A stretch of 64,000 nt of DNA. It comes from Hofstenia miamia (Eukaryota; Xenacoelomorpha; Acoela). Where the stretch lies: the NCBI GenBank assembly GCA_004352715.1, contig SCFE01000074.1:286041-350040 (forward strand), given 5' to 3'. The position numbers and the translations under genes were made by a program. The notes beneath the pieces are model-generated. The model saw nothing but the letters and a program-made list of their open reading frames with translations, searched no databases and was not told the DNA's origin. Below, piece after piece: positions 11,346 through 25,400 of the stretch (positions within the stretch are counted from its first letter, which is position 1; the number at the start of each line of letters is the position of its first letter).

Positions 11346-12723
11346 AGGCTACGGTTAGACGAGACAATGCCTCTGTTGATGCAATTTTAAGTCTTGCGCG
11401 TCCGAGGTGGTTGGACTGATCAGATGCATCTGTTCAATTTAATTGCTTAAGCTGAGTGAGCAGCAGAAGTTAGTCCATGGTTAGACGAGCAGATTCATGT
11501 TCTCAAAAATCATTTTACCAAGTTGTATTGTGATGTTGTGCTAATTTTTCAAATGCATTATCAATATTTAACATTATTATCAATAATTGTTTGCAAAATA
11601 GGTATTTTCTGCGTTCACCAGAATTCTAAACAGGTCTATATTTTAACAGCGGAAGCCGACTGTGCGATTTTTGCATAAAGTTCAATCATATGCTAATAAT
11701 AGTAGCCATTCGCATACATTCGGATAATGACAGAACAGAAGTTGAGATTGTGGATTTAAGCAGATTAATTGCGGAGACATGGAGAGGACAAAATATTTGG
11801 AGTCACAATCAAAACCAAATTATTAATGTTGATGAAATTGTTCCATATTGTTTTTTTAGTCCGGGCGCACACATCTGGTAAATGTTGGGTGAAAATCGAT
11901 TTAATTATTCTTGGGAGCGGTTTCCAGATGTGTGCGGGGTCTAATGGAACTCTCTGCAATATAGATAATGAGGTTGCAGATAACTGCTTTCTTGGGAGTT
12001 TTTAGGGTGTGTGCAGGGTCATGGGAGTTATTTTGGGAAATGAATAATTTTTAAGTGAAATTAAAAAATCCCATTGTAGCTAACATATAAATGCTTAAGT
12101 AATTATATACTTTAAACCAATATCAATAGGCTATTATTAGATTGGAAATATTTGATGGCTTCTCTATTATCTCTATTGGTCCGTCAAATGCCCAATTACC
12201 CCAGTGGTGAATTGTAAATATCATTAATTTGAATTTCTCATTGATATTCGATGGATGCTATGAACGCTTTGACTGATACTTTCCGTTCTTAATGCTAATA
12301 TAATAATAACTTAATCGAAGGTTTTCTTTTATATCTTTTTTACGCGATACTACTTTTGAATCATATTGCTTTTCAACAGAAAGAGATGCCGCAACTGTAG
12401 CTATTACGGGTGCGTCAATTTTTTTCATCACAGAAACACTATAAAAATTATGCAAATTAGTAATAAAATTAATAAGCGCATTGAATTTTATGTGAATTCA
12501 TGCATTAGCAACCGTACCTGATGAGATGATTACAAGTAGTTTTAAAATTTGGCATATGCTACAACTATGCTACAGTTTCAGGTTTGAGCTTTACAGTTTA
12601 CAATCTATGAATAATCCCACCGTAATCCCAAATAAAATCGAACAAGCATTAAGTTTGTTACAAGGAAGATCATCGCAGATAGATTTATCTGACCAGATGC
12701 ATTTGCCAGTTTAACCACAACCT
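11346..12723. mobile_element. Possible 1.4-kb inverted-repeat DNA element
   Basis: The left end reads AGGCTACGGTTAGACGAG; the right end read in reverse gives AGGTTGTGGTTAAACTGG. Both continue with a related AATGC-x-TCTG block, and TA flanks both sides (11344-11345 and 12724-12725). The left-end motif recurs at 11474-11489 (ATGGTTAGACGAGCAG). Open frames inside on both strands (11690-11881 plus; 12455-12258 minus) have no recognisable domain. The arms are diverged, so this is a candidate only; ISL2EU or Harbinger-like elements are possible classes. Confidence 0.4.
11866..11936. repeat. 13-bp perfect inverted repeat (hairpin arms)
   Basis: CGCACACATCTGG at 11866-11878 is mirrored exactly by CCAGATGTGTGCG at 11924-11936 around a 45-nt loop. 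A degenerate copy of the right arm context (CTTGGGAG ... GTGTGCAGGGTC) follows at 11990-12020. It sits inside the 11346-12723 candidate element. Confidence 0.7.
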
Positions 12724-12920
12724 TAAATTTTCCAAGAAATAATTTGAATATTTTGTACATTGATGCAAAATCAGAAATGTTTTATTTCAACAGCGTTTTC
12801 ATGAGCTCTTGTTAGCTTGCGTTGTAAACAAATTCAGACTTATAAATTATCTTATTATTTTAATGCATACATTCTAACTCAAAGGAATCGAAGAATACAT
12901 TATTGAATAACGAAAAAGTC

Positions 12921-12944
12921 ATTCATTTGTTTTAGTTTCAAAAG
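12921..12944 (+). promoter_or_regulatory. Splice-acceptor-like 5' boundary of the coiled-coil gene
   Basis: ATTCATTTGTTTTAG ends at 12935; 9 nt (TTTCAAAAG) separate it from the ATG at 12945. The TAG is an in-frame stop, so translation cannot start further upstream in this contiguous frame. It fits a 5'-UTR intron acceptor or a spliced-leader site. Confidence 0.5.
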
Positions 12945-13017
12945 ATGCCGACAAATAAAGATAAAGATCTCGAAGAAGAAAATATCTATGATACCTTATT
13001 AAATCTCAAATCACTTG
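12945..13017 (+). CDS. Coiled-coil gene exon 1
   Basis: 73 nt from the ATG, leaving in phase 1 at CTTG|GTAATT. Encodes MPTNKDKDLEEENIYDTLL and following residues. The split glycine codon G|GC is completed by exon 2. Confidence 0.75.
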
Positions 13018-13373
13018 GTAATTCATTATTAGCTATTTCTTTATAGATTATCTGGTTGCTTTTTGTTTTCCTATCGCAATATTATTAGTAATCATTTTAA
13101 TACGGTCAACTACAAAGTATCAATGAGAAAACGATGCTTCTTAAAGACCAGCAAAAGCTCTAGAGAAAGTAAATCAGCTTATCTATCTTTAAATTCAGGT
13201 CGCAGATCCAGTTTTTGAGGTGAGGGGATTATTTTGCGAAGGTAAAATTCGTAACTAATTAATCAGATCAAATATAGAAATAAACATTTTGCGCAACGGT
13301 GGTCATCATTATATCATATAAATATATGTACAGTCTACATCTTACTTTTTCTAATAAATGAAAAATATTTATA

Positions 13374-13429
<56 letters not shown>

Positions 13430-16400
13430 CACTTATTAACACTGTTTAAAACTGTTTAAAATTCTCGAATAAATTTCTTTTAATGTCAGACAATCGAGAC
13501 AAAACCTGGGCAAGTTCATTTATGTCCAAGTCATCCAGTTTGTCTGCGCAGCAATGGCTGGAATCTTCTCAGGACAGAGAAACTGTGCTCGTCTTCAGAG
13601 GATATCACCGGACCGACAAACATAAATTGAATATGGGAGCATACTTGAGAAAATAAATACCGGGCCTTTTGATGCAAATTTCTATAAGATATCTTTGCAC
13701 TTGTCATGTTCTGAAGCAGTAATTGTAGATCATCTTTTTTGAGTTCAGGATAATTCTCAATAAATGCATGTCCATGAAACCTGACTTGATCATTTCTTCC
13801 ATTATCAAGTAACTGGATAATCATTTTTTGTTGAATCAAAACGTGTTTCAAGACCATAAATATTAGCATCAGCTTCTGCTGTAGGAAAGTGATGTTTTTC
13901 TGAAGAACGCAAAAATCGTTTTTCGTGGCAGAATTGGTACATTAATATCATATGCTGCTGCTTTTTCAACTGCTATAGAGCTCAGTGAAACTTTTTTTCA
14001 TATAAATTGTATAGAAAGTTTTTTCCAGACTCTGACGTGTTGAAATTCCATCACTGACTGATTTGTAATGAAATCGTGTTGTAAATGTGTGCTGTAATTA
14101 TCCTACATACAATAATCTGTAGAAAACAACGTAGGAAGCGAGCAACTTTTACAATAAGAAAATGATAGTCTGATACACATTATATTCATATGAAAACTAG
14201 ACATAGTGAACAATCTCGGTGTTTGCAATCGACTGTGGCCTCAGTGAATGGTGTGAGGGGTTTGGACGCATCCTGCCCAAAATAACGAAAAAATTATCTC
14301 TAAAAATAGAATATAGATATATTTATTTTTTCAACAATTTTTTATAATTTATGTTTATGAAAAATAGTCTTATTTAAAATACACATAATGCGAAATCTGC
14401 ATACAGGGCCCTGTTAACCCTGGGGCACAGTGGGCACATGCCCAGGGCCTCCTCTTTCAGGGGGCCTCCAAAAAGTAAATTAAGAAACATAATGCAAATG
14501 CTAAATAAATTGTTATTACAGTCAAAGTAGCAACAGCTTTTGTATGGATAATTAAGGGGAAATTAGCATAAATATCTAGAGTGCATTGAGTATTGGAGAT
14601 TGAGAATTGCTCAAATTTAGATTAAAAATATAATTCCTACTTCGTTAGAAGTAGGTACTGCAGAAAGCTGTAGTATATTTATTTATATATTTATTTATTT
14701 CAACGAAAATCTAAACGAACCGATAAAATCTTCTGGTTTTTTGCATGTAACCTAGATATTGGACAATTACCACTTAAGTTAGATTTGTAATTAATTAGAA
14801 TTTGTAACTAATTAAATAGAATTGTAAAGTTATTAATTTGAATATTGTATTTTTAGTATTTTTGATGGCATCTAAGAATGCATCTGGATCCCAGAAACGT
14901 AAAGCTAGTCGTATAAAGCAACAACGGCTGGATGATGTTCTACAAAAAACAACTCGGGTAGATAATTTTTTTACCATTTCAGCTACTACTGAAGCTGCTG
15001 AATCAGAAACAATTCATACAATTACTGATAATCAAGCTTTGGCACCTTCTACTTGTGAATCTTCCTCTGAAAACTTAAGAGCAATAATTCAGTCAAACAT
15101 TGCAATTGACACTGATCCCGCTTTTTGGAAACGCAGTGACAGTTTGAAAAGATTTCTCCTTGATGATAAACCACCCTCACAGAATCTTGGAGATTTTACT
15201 GCTTCTTCAAGGCTGTACAAAGATGGCTTACGCACAGTAATTAGAAAATGCAACTCAAACTTATTTATCAGACAGTTTAGTAATGGTGAAACATCTGAAC
15301 GCTCTTATCTTATTTATTCTCGTTCAAATGGGAAAGTGTATTGTTATCCTTGTTTTCTGTTTACTACTGAGACACAATCAGATTTTTGCACTGGATTTGA
15401 TGATTGGAAACATGCAATGCAACGAATTAAAAACCACGAAGTCAGTTCTAGTCATAGAGATGCAATTATAAGTATTGCTCGGTGGCAAAATGAAAAGGAA
15501 CGAGTAGATTCTTCTCTTGTGAGACAAGAAATTGAGCAAAGAAAGTACTGGACATCCGTTCTTGAACGTATTGTAGCAACAATAAAATTTTTGAGTTCTC
15601 GTGGTATGCCTTTCGCAGGTGAAAATCAAATTCTCGGTTCTACTCAGAATGGAAACTTTATTGGTATCTTGGAGCTAATTTCTCAATTTGATGCTTTTCT
15701 TGCAGATCATTTAGTAAGATATGGAAATAAAGGGCGGGGTACAACTTCCTACATTTCAAACACAATTTATGATGAACTGATCTTACAAATGGGTGAGAAG
15801 GTCTTAAGCACCATAGTGGCTGAAGTTAAGCAAGCGAAATATTATTCGATTAGCGTTGATTCTACTTCAGACTTAACACATATGGATCAGTTGACATTCA
15901 TCATTAGATATGTATTGAAAGCCAAAATTCATGAACGATTTCTGAAGTTTATTGCTATTAAACAACACACTGCTGAAGAACTTGCAAATGTTGTAATAAA
16001 CACTTTAGATGAATTTGATATTCCTTTAGCTGACTGTAGAGGTCAGAGTTACGACAATGCCAGCAATATGGCAGGTAGATACACTGGTTTACAAGAACGT
16101 ATCAAAAAAAGAAATTTCTTGGCAGAGTATGTTCCTTGTGCTGGACATTCGTTAAATCTTGTTGGGAAATTTGCTGTGGATTGTTGTGTTGAGGCAGCAT
16201 CGTTTTTTGGTTTATTGCAGAGTTTTTATGTTCTTTGTACATCATCGACTCATCGGTGGGAGCGGATTGTTTCTTCACTTCAGCAAACGCCAAAGTCACT
16301 TTCTGATACCCGTTGGTCAGCACGAGCAGATGCATCACATGTTTTTAGAGAAAACTATACATCTATTCGAAAATGTTTGGAAGAAATTACTGACGACAGT

Positions 16401-19400
16401 GATGAAAAACCAGAATTCCGAAGGGAAGCTCAAAATATATCTTCTAAGCTTCACAGACTCGAAACTGCTCTTATGACAGTAATATGGGATACCGTTCTTT
16501 CCAGGTTTCATGCTAGCAGCAAACAACTCCAATCAGATACCTGTACATTGGCCACATGTACTGAAATTTATGCATCATTAGAAGCATGGCTAGAAGAACT
16601 TAGAAGCTGTTATGATAAATTTGAAGCAGAAGCCCAGCTGTTGGTGCCTGGTGTTGACTATAAATCAGGGCGGGTTTCAAGAAACAACATTGCAGATGTG
16701 GCGCCTCGTGATAAATTTAGAATTCAAACATTTATTTATATTATTGATAAACTGATGGTGGAAATGAAGAAACGAAAGAAGTCTTACTGCGAAATAAACA
16801 AGCGATTTGGATTTTTGACAACATTTAAAGCTTTATGTTCCGAAGAAATTTTGACAGCAACAGATTATTTGAAGAATATCTATAAGAACGATTTTTCCAG
16901 TGATTTTGGTGAAGAATTTCTCCATTATACAAAGATCACGACATGCAGTACTGATCCATTAAAAGCACTAAAAGACATTGAAGATCGAAACTTGGGAGAT
17001 GTTTTTCCAAATACTAGAATTGCATTAAGGCTGTATTTGACATTAATGGTTACGAACTGTCAAGGAGAACGCTCATTCTCAACGCTGGACTATGTAAAGA
17101 ATAAACGTCGTTCAAGTATTCTGCAGGGAAAATTGTCAAATCTAGCACTTTTGGCGATTGAAAATGACATTACAATGTCATTATCATTTGAAGATATTAT
17201 AAAAAAAATTGCTCTCCAAAAAGCCCGAAAAGAAAAGTTTACATAATTTTGTATTTAATGTTTTCTTAAAGCTGTTTTTTCTTTTTTAGTTCTTATATTA
17301 GATAAAAAAATTATGGACAAGGGGCCTCCCGTCTATTTGTGCCCAGGGCCCTATCCTTCCTTAACAGGGCTCTGTCTGCATATGTATTTGTGCAAAATAT
17401 TAAGTAGTAAAAAGTATCTGCTATTGACGAAAGCAGGTAGTAAACATATAATACATAAAATTTAGGGGTATGAGTCCTCATATTGACATTTTATAATAAT
17501 ATAATAGACCTATACTCTATCTTCAAATTCAATTTACTTAATTTTTTTAAAGATTTAATATGGTATTGATAATTTTAATTCAAATTCCTTTTTATATATT
17601 TTAAAGGTTGTAAAATTTTACATTATCTGATGGCAGTATATATTTAAGTTTTTCATATTAGTTGACCTCAAACATGTCCTTGATTAACCAAATTTTATAC
17701 CATCTTTCCATTTTGTAATTTTATTCCGGTTGGGTTTTACAGGATCGTTATGCTGAACGCTGATACTATGAATAATGGTATGTGGGCTATGGGGCGAGAA
17801 CTGTACTGAATTTGAAGAAAATTACAGTGGAAACTTTCAATTTCAAATTCTGTTTATTATGAATCCAATTACAAAAATTGCTCGCAAATACGATTAAGAC
17901 TTTCAAATGCATTCTGAAAAAAATTACGTAAATTCGTTGGAAAATGCTACTTATTTTATCCAGCTAATTTTATTATGTCATGAAGTTTGGCACAACGATA
18001 GTATGGGATAAAAAGTTTGAAAAAATTCCAAAGCTAAAGCTATTAACCAGACGTTTTTGCTGACATCAGCATTTTTTGCAAACAAAATTAGTAAAAATGC
18101 AAAGAGGTGTCTTATGTCAAAATGGTTATTATTTTTGGTCCACTTTTAATATTTTCCTATTCAATACACAAATTATAAGGTCTAGTAATAACCTAAGGCA
18201 TATTTATTTGTAGCTATTAATACTGATGTTAGCATTTTTTGTTTTTGTCTTGTCATTTTTATATCTCTATATTAATATAATTGTTAATCACCGTTGACAA
18301 AATAGTCATAATTCCTTGACAAAAAACGCTTTACAATAAAATTTTCACAAAATGTGTAAAACTAAATTTAATGAGATGAAAAGTTCAGCCAACCTTTTAA
18401 ATTTGATTTTAAAAAAGTTACTAATGAAAATTCGTCTGGGGTAAATTGACCCTCCCCCCTTCCCCTTGTAAAGAATAGGGTTAATTGGTATTTAAATGAC
18501 AATAAAATTGATCAAAATGTACTATTTTTCTGTCGATATTTAATGGCATTTTAGTGTAAAGATTTTATTGGAATTTTCTAATATAATCAACATTGGTCTT
18601 GCAAACCAATGAAGAGCTTTTTGGCAAAGATCCAAGAATATCTATATTGGTTTACATTCATGTATATCCACTACTTTCTGTCAGAAGCACTTAGATTTTT
18701 TAGTTTTTCAGCGATGGCTAAAACATTGGCACTTGCTTATACATTAATAATGGGAAATATTAATTACGACTAGTAAAATTAAAGAAAGGATTAATGTATA
18801 TTATTTTTTTGCACAGCTATTGAAAAATTCGATACTGCCGAATATGTCACCGCTCAGTCGGAAGCGTCTATCTGATACTGTCAGTCCAGCATCGCTGATG
18901 TCTTTTTCCGATTGGACTGTGGATGCTTGAGACGAACAAAGCCGCCTAGCTACAATTGCTATGAGTAGGGAACTCCTGTCACAAAGAAGACCAATATGAT
19001 AACATGTTAAATATATTGTTAGTATGAAAGTGTTTTTTCTCATATTCCTCAAGTTCATGTTAAGATTCGACAAGAAAAAATCCAGTTCGGGTAATACTAG
19101 AGCAAAAAATCCTTCGATTCTTTAATTTTAATGTGTTTAAGATCGCATGGTGGTTCAGTGGAATCTGCATCACATTTTCAGAAAAATATGTAAGCAATGT
19201 CGTGGGAAACTCATTTTATTTATCAGTTATAACAATAACCCATTAATTTCAATTTAATTAAACAAAACACTGGTAAAATATATATTGAGAAGGAAAATAT
19301 GCATTTTAGCTCAGAAAGAAATATCAAGCCCATTTTGGCCCATGACATTTCGGTCCAACCCAGCCCAACCCATTTCCATCTCTGGCTCAGTTGGCTCAAT

Positions 19401-22400
19401 CCGCCCTGTTATCTCCGTTTGAAGACTCAGCCTCCCTTGTTAAAGTTATATTACTGTGTGGGGTGTTGGATTTATTTGTTGAAAAGATAAATTTGGTCAA
19501 CAATAACATAAAAATACAGTCCTCAAATTTAGAGGCCCCTTGATAGTTATTTAGGAGTACAACAATAAAAATACAGTCCTCAAATTTAGAGGCCCCTTGA
19601 TAGTTATTTAGGAGTACAACCTTGAGTTAGTCCCTAAATTATATTTTTGAGTTATCATTCTACACAATTAATATCAGACTTCATTCATGCAATAATTCTT
19701 CGTATGAAACTCTTTCAAATTTGCCCTTCAAAGCCTCTTTATTTGCTTATTAGTTTTATCTGTTCCTAACAGTAAAAATTATGAAATTTTCAAACAATGT
19801 TTGTTGCTGATAGAGTAAATGAAACAAACATCGTTTACTTTTGCTTACTGGAAAACTACGGAGATTCCAGGTACAGAAAAAAATTCAGAATCCAAACATT
19901 GTGTTTTTCAAGAATCTAAAACCTGGCCTTTGTTTTTGCCCAAAAATGTGGTTCCAATGTTAGCGCTGATGATGTATTAGATTTTTCATTTGTTAAATTG
20001 ATGGCTCCTACACATCTCCAAATGTTTTTTTTGGAGGAAAAATGGATGAAATATTTTAAAAAACAATAAATTGAAATATTACAACATCTAAATGTCTAAT
20101 GATGGAGAAACTAATACAACTTCTACGTTAAAATACAACTGTCAAACAAAATTATTTAAATGTTAATATATGCAAACATAATATATATCCACGAGAGTGT
20201 AAGAGGATTAAATAATCCAGGTAAGTCAACAGACCGTTAAAAAAACACCGACTTATGCACTCTTTCGCCCATGTCGTATTGAAACGGCAATGTGGCCATA
20301 ACTTCGTCAAATGAATTGCGGAAAATACGTATGAGGGCTCAAAATATTTGTTATCGATTAATCTATGCGTTTTTATACTCAAAATACCCAAGTTTTCTTC
20401 TAACCTCGTTGGTGTCGCAAACTGTTAATTTATATTATGCATAATTAGGCAAAAAGCTCAAAATAGAAAACCCGCAATTTACGGACAAAGATCAACTATT
20501 GGTACAAGAGCTTGCAAATATTGTCAAAGATTTAGTAAGTGATTTCTTACTATTATTTTAAATTTATAATCAGAGTTTTTGCCTTTTAAGTTTTCATTAT
20601 TTCAGAGTAAAATTCCTGCATCTCTTTTACAAATTTGAAGAACTCAAAAAATTTGTCGTTTGATAGCCTTACCCAAGGTTGTGTATTTAAATTAATAAAA
20701 AATATTTGAAATTCGATGAAGCAAACAGCCTTAATTTTAACAATTTATACAATGATTTTGCTGTTTAAATGAAATCACTTTTTGTTGAAAGACTATTCAT
20801 AAATGCTCAAACAGAAGTAACATAAATATGTCATTTAGTTTGCAATCTTTCACTTAGATTAAAACAATTTTTTTCAAAAACAAATGAATATTAACTATTA
20901 AGATTTACATTTGTATATTAACCTTTTTTCACAGTCATTATAAAAAGTGTAGTCATTTTTCTATTAGAACGGCTATACATTTTAGTATGAAGAATATGTA
21001 AAAGTCAAAGAGGCATTAGAAACGGAAACTATTAATGCCAGTTCCATGCGTTATCAACTGCACTATCTGCCAATACAAATGGGTAACGAGCGAAGAAAGG
21101 CTATAACTGCTGCCCGTTTGGCAAACGAAGAAAGCCTATCTGGGCTAAAGGTATTCATTTGTGATGATATATATTATCAAAATTTTCTAGAATCACTTAG
21201 AAGGCATTGATAACAATATAGATCACATGAAGACCAAATTGGTATCTGTTGAACGAATGAATTCTAAGATGCAGTAAGTTTTGGGTAGATGGAGTAGATT
21301 TCACTGGCTGGGACATACGTTTAGCCAGGGGTGCTCAGTACACCTTATTAAGGTTATATTACGGTGTGGATTGTTGGATCTTATTTGTTGAGAAATTACA
21401 TTTGGTCAAAATATAATATAAAAATACAGTGCTACAATTTAGAGCCCTCCTTATTAATTCTTTAGTAGTACAGCCCAATGTTCAACTGTAATATTAATGG
21501 AGTATATGTACAAAAATATTTTAAATCAAGTAGAAGAATGCGAGTTTTGCAATGCTTTCAAATATACAAACCATCTTTATCTTTGTCTAATAAATAAAAA
21601 CATTTCATGCAACTTATTTATAGTATTTGAATATATTTCTTGCATCTCCAGTTGAAGTCTTCATACTACGTACAAAATTTTCATCCTTTCATTTTTAGAC
21701 CGGAACGTGAAAAAAATAAGTCACTCTACAATGATTTCGTTGGGAAGCTGAATCGTGTGATGTCGGATAAAGCCAAGTAAGGGAGAACATTTTATAATTT
21801 GCTTGTCATGTATTTAGTCAGCAAATCATGTTGAATGAAACAAGGGATAATTTGCGAGAAGCAAAGCAGACTGTAAGTTTATGGACACTTCTATGCAGAT
21901 TTACTATTGAATTTTAATGGAATATGGTTTCTACTGTTCATTTTATTTCAAAACAAGTCTACACCAATCAAACAGCATTCAAATTAAATATATTTGTTGT
22001 GCTTCAGACTTTGTAACCACGAGTTAGTAAATGGTGAATTGGAATCTAATATTTTTATTAACTTTGGAACATTTTAAGTAACGGTCCCAAATAGCCAATT
22101 GTCAGTGGGTGATACTAAATATTGGGGAATTTTCTAGTGAAGTATTTGTGGTGTAATTTTGCATAAGATACTCTTTAGTCCTCGGTTTGATACGATATAA
22201 ATTATCTTCTTGTTGGAATGCTTATTTCTTTTAATCCTGGCTTCGTGTCTTGGCATGTTTATAATTCTCTCTTGTTTAATCTCACGAACTTTTTAAGCTA
22301 TTGTTCTTTGAACATTATTTCTGGCTCTTTTATCTCTTTCATTTATAGCTCTTTTTTTCGGCCTCAACAACTTACGTTATTCTTCCGAATATGAAATGCT

Positions 22401-25400
22401 GCTAAAGGTGTTCTTACTATGGTAAAGGTTTTTAGTCTACCAGTATAAGTTGTTTTCAATTAAACTATTTCTTTACACGTTAATCGCTGTAAGCAATTTG
22501 AAATCTAACATGCATGGATTTTTAGATAGCGGATCTAGAGGAGAATTTGGTACTTCTACAACAAGACATGGTCGAAGAACGCAAGGACGTCAAAATTGAC
22601 AAGCGAAATCTGAAAAAAGAGATTGTAAGATTCCCCATTAATTTCAATAAAATAAATAGTTTACATATTTCCAATATATTTAATAAGGTTGCAAAATATG
22701 TGCCCGTTAACTTTTGAAATAGTATTTTATTTAATTTTGAATTACTTGATGGTCAAATTCAAATGTATGTGTGTTCAGACCATAGCTATAGTCTACTTAA
22801 GATTTTCAAACCTGACACGAACTCGATTTGATGGAGTTTGTCTATAAAATTAAATGAAAATTTTTTTTTCGATCAAAGATAAAAACTTTTTTTGGGTAAT
22901 TTTGAAACAATGAATTCAAATATTTAATTTATTTTCGTCAAAAAACTTTTTTCTGGGTGCTATTGGAAAAAAAATTTTACTGATGTGATTTTTACCAAAT
23001 ATCAAGGCAGATTTACTTTTGCCATCATAACGTTCTTCCATTCGTTTCATGGTCGGATGTAATTTTTTTCTGTGCTGATTTGACAATAGAGCGTCAAGAT
23101 GGAGATATTATCGCTCTAAACCGTCAAAATTGATGAAATCGCAAAATTTGCAAATGCGTTTATCGTGGAGTTATTCCACGAGCATCGAATGGTATGTAAA
23201 TGTTGATCATATAAAAAATTAGTGAACAATACTAAAATGGCCTACTCTATACATTTATATAGGTGGCTATTGTAATAGTGTGAATTTCAACATTCTCTCT
23301 TGTACATTGTAGGGGATGTAGTTTTGATAAATCTGAATACCAAAAAATATTTTCACATGAAGTGTATGGTAATTAATGATATATTTTCATTTTGGAAGAT
23401 AGAGCTAAAGAAGCTCTATTCATTATTGAAAACAGCTAAGAAATCCGACCAAAACTCGCATAGCAGAGGTTGTTTTAATATATATATATATATATATATA
23501 TTTTAATACATCTAAGTCTAAGATTATTTGTTTTGGAAAAACTAAATGCAGAGATATGCTTTCTTCAAAACATATGGCATGTAATCTTCAATTAGTTGAA
23601 TCAGTCAATGATTTAGGACTAAATATCTCCTCAGATTTAAAATGGAACCAACATTATACCAAAGTTTTAAGCAAAGCAATTAATGTATTATTTTATTTAA
23701 GAAGAAATATACCATATATTACACCTAAATTTATAAGAACTAAGTTATTCAAAAGTTGCATATTATCTATTATAACTTATGGATCACAATGTTGGTGGCC
23801 AAGTAGACATCAATTTGAAAAACTTGAAAGATATCAAAGGAAATGCTTACATTGGTNCAATAAAGTACTGAATGGGTTATACAAAATAGATCATACTGAA
23901 TTTGTTAGTGTAAAGAATAATTCATCAAGAGAAAAACGGACTATTTTCAAAAATCCTAAGTGCAAATTGGTTACATCTCATAGCAACTATTGGGATCGTA
24001 TTACTTACTTGACTAATTACATATCAGTCAATTCTAATATCAACATTTATGATCGTCCTAGCATTGTAAAGAAACAACTTCGTATATTTTTTGAAGATTA
24101 TGTTATTAATCATTTTAAATTGAACAATACTTGCTCATGGTTTCTGTCTTGCAATTGCAGTAATTGTAGAGAAGTAAGATCATCTCATAAAAAGAAATAA
24201 TGTGATAATTATGAACTATATTTTATTTTCAAAAAATTTTGTTTTACTTGTAAATTTAGTTTGTAGCGCTTTATAAAGCGAATTGAAGTCATTTAGTAGT
24301 AGTAGTAGTAGTATATCAGTCTTTAAAATGCAAAGCTCTCTTCATAACAGAGAAAGCTTCTATTTCAAAGCTGACAATCCGAAAATTGCAGAAGAATTTA
24401 AATTCATAATAAACCAAGGTGGCACATGATGTTAACAGTGCCTCATTTGCTGTTAATAGCATGTACTGTTTATATCCCCTATAATGATTTGAAAATCACC
24501 TTCTCCAAATAGTATCTAAAATACAATTTTTTGACGAAATTGAACGTGATATTCTTTTTCAGTGCAAAAACTGAATTAGAGAAAAGTTGTTTCGTATTGA
24601 TCGCAAATTCATGTTAACACAGTGATAATTCAGTTCTCTTTAAAAAATTTCGAAAGTTTTGTGGTAAAAGTAAACAATTTAAAAACTAATTGCAAAAGTA
24701 GTAATTTAATGGCTTCAATATTTGCAAAGTGATCGCCTGTCTTTTGTCGTTAGTCCATGTGAAGAAAAATTGCGTTCTGATTGTACGCTTGATGTTTGTG
24801 CTGATATAAAATTATTTTGGAAACCTTTGATCGCTGAGGGAATCACGCGATATTAGCCTTATAAAAATGTTTTCCTTCATTTAGCTTTATAATTCTCACT
24901 ATTGATGCATCATTTATGTTAATCATAATAATCTTGGAGTATCTTACTGAATTATAATTGTACATAATCAGCAATTAATGTCTAAAAATAGTTTGACTTG
25001 CAGTAATTTTGTTATATTTATTATTTAAATAGAATAAATATCATTTAAATAATATGAACTACATTTATATATTTAATAAAAAATGCATATCTTCGAACCG
25101 ATTTTAACCGGAACGGACACTGAATATTTCTAAACCAAGCCCAACCTATCGATTTTAATTATGTTATTTTCTAAAGCCAGCTGGTAGGCAACTTTTTTGC
25201 AAGATATGCTGGAAAGCAATTGATCACAGTCGCTAATAAACTTTTGATCGTCGTAAGAATCGCAGGTTTGCATGTGAAAACGTGATTGTATTCCATTTCC
25301 ACAACTATTTTAATAACATTTTCATATTTTTCCAATAATTTCCACATCTTAGAGTTAGTGCTTAGGTTTCTGCGGAAGCAGAATTTTACTAATTTCAGTC

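Noticed and set aside
15283-16532. Several 60-105-codon frames overlapping the hAT transposase
   Set aside because: Shadow frames of the transposase; none shows motifs.
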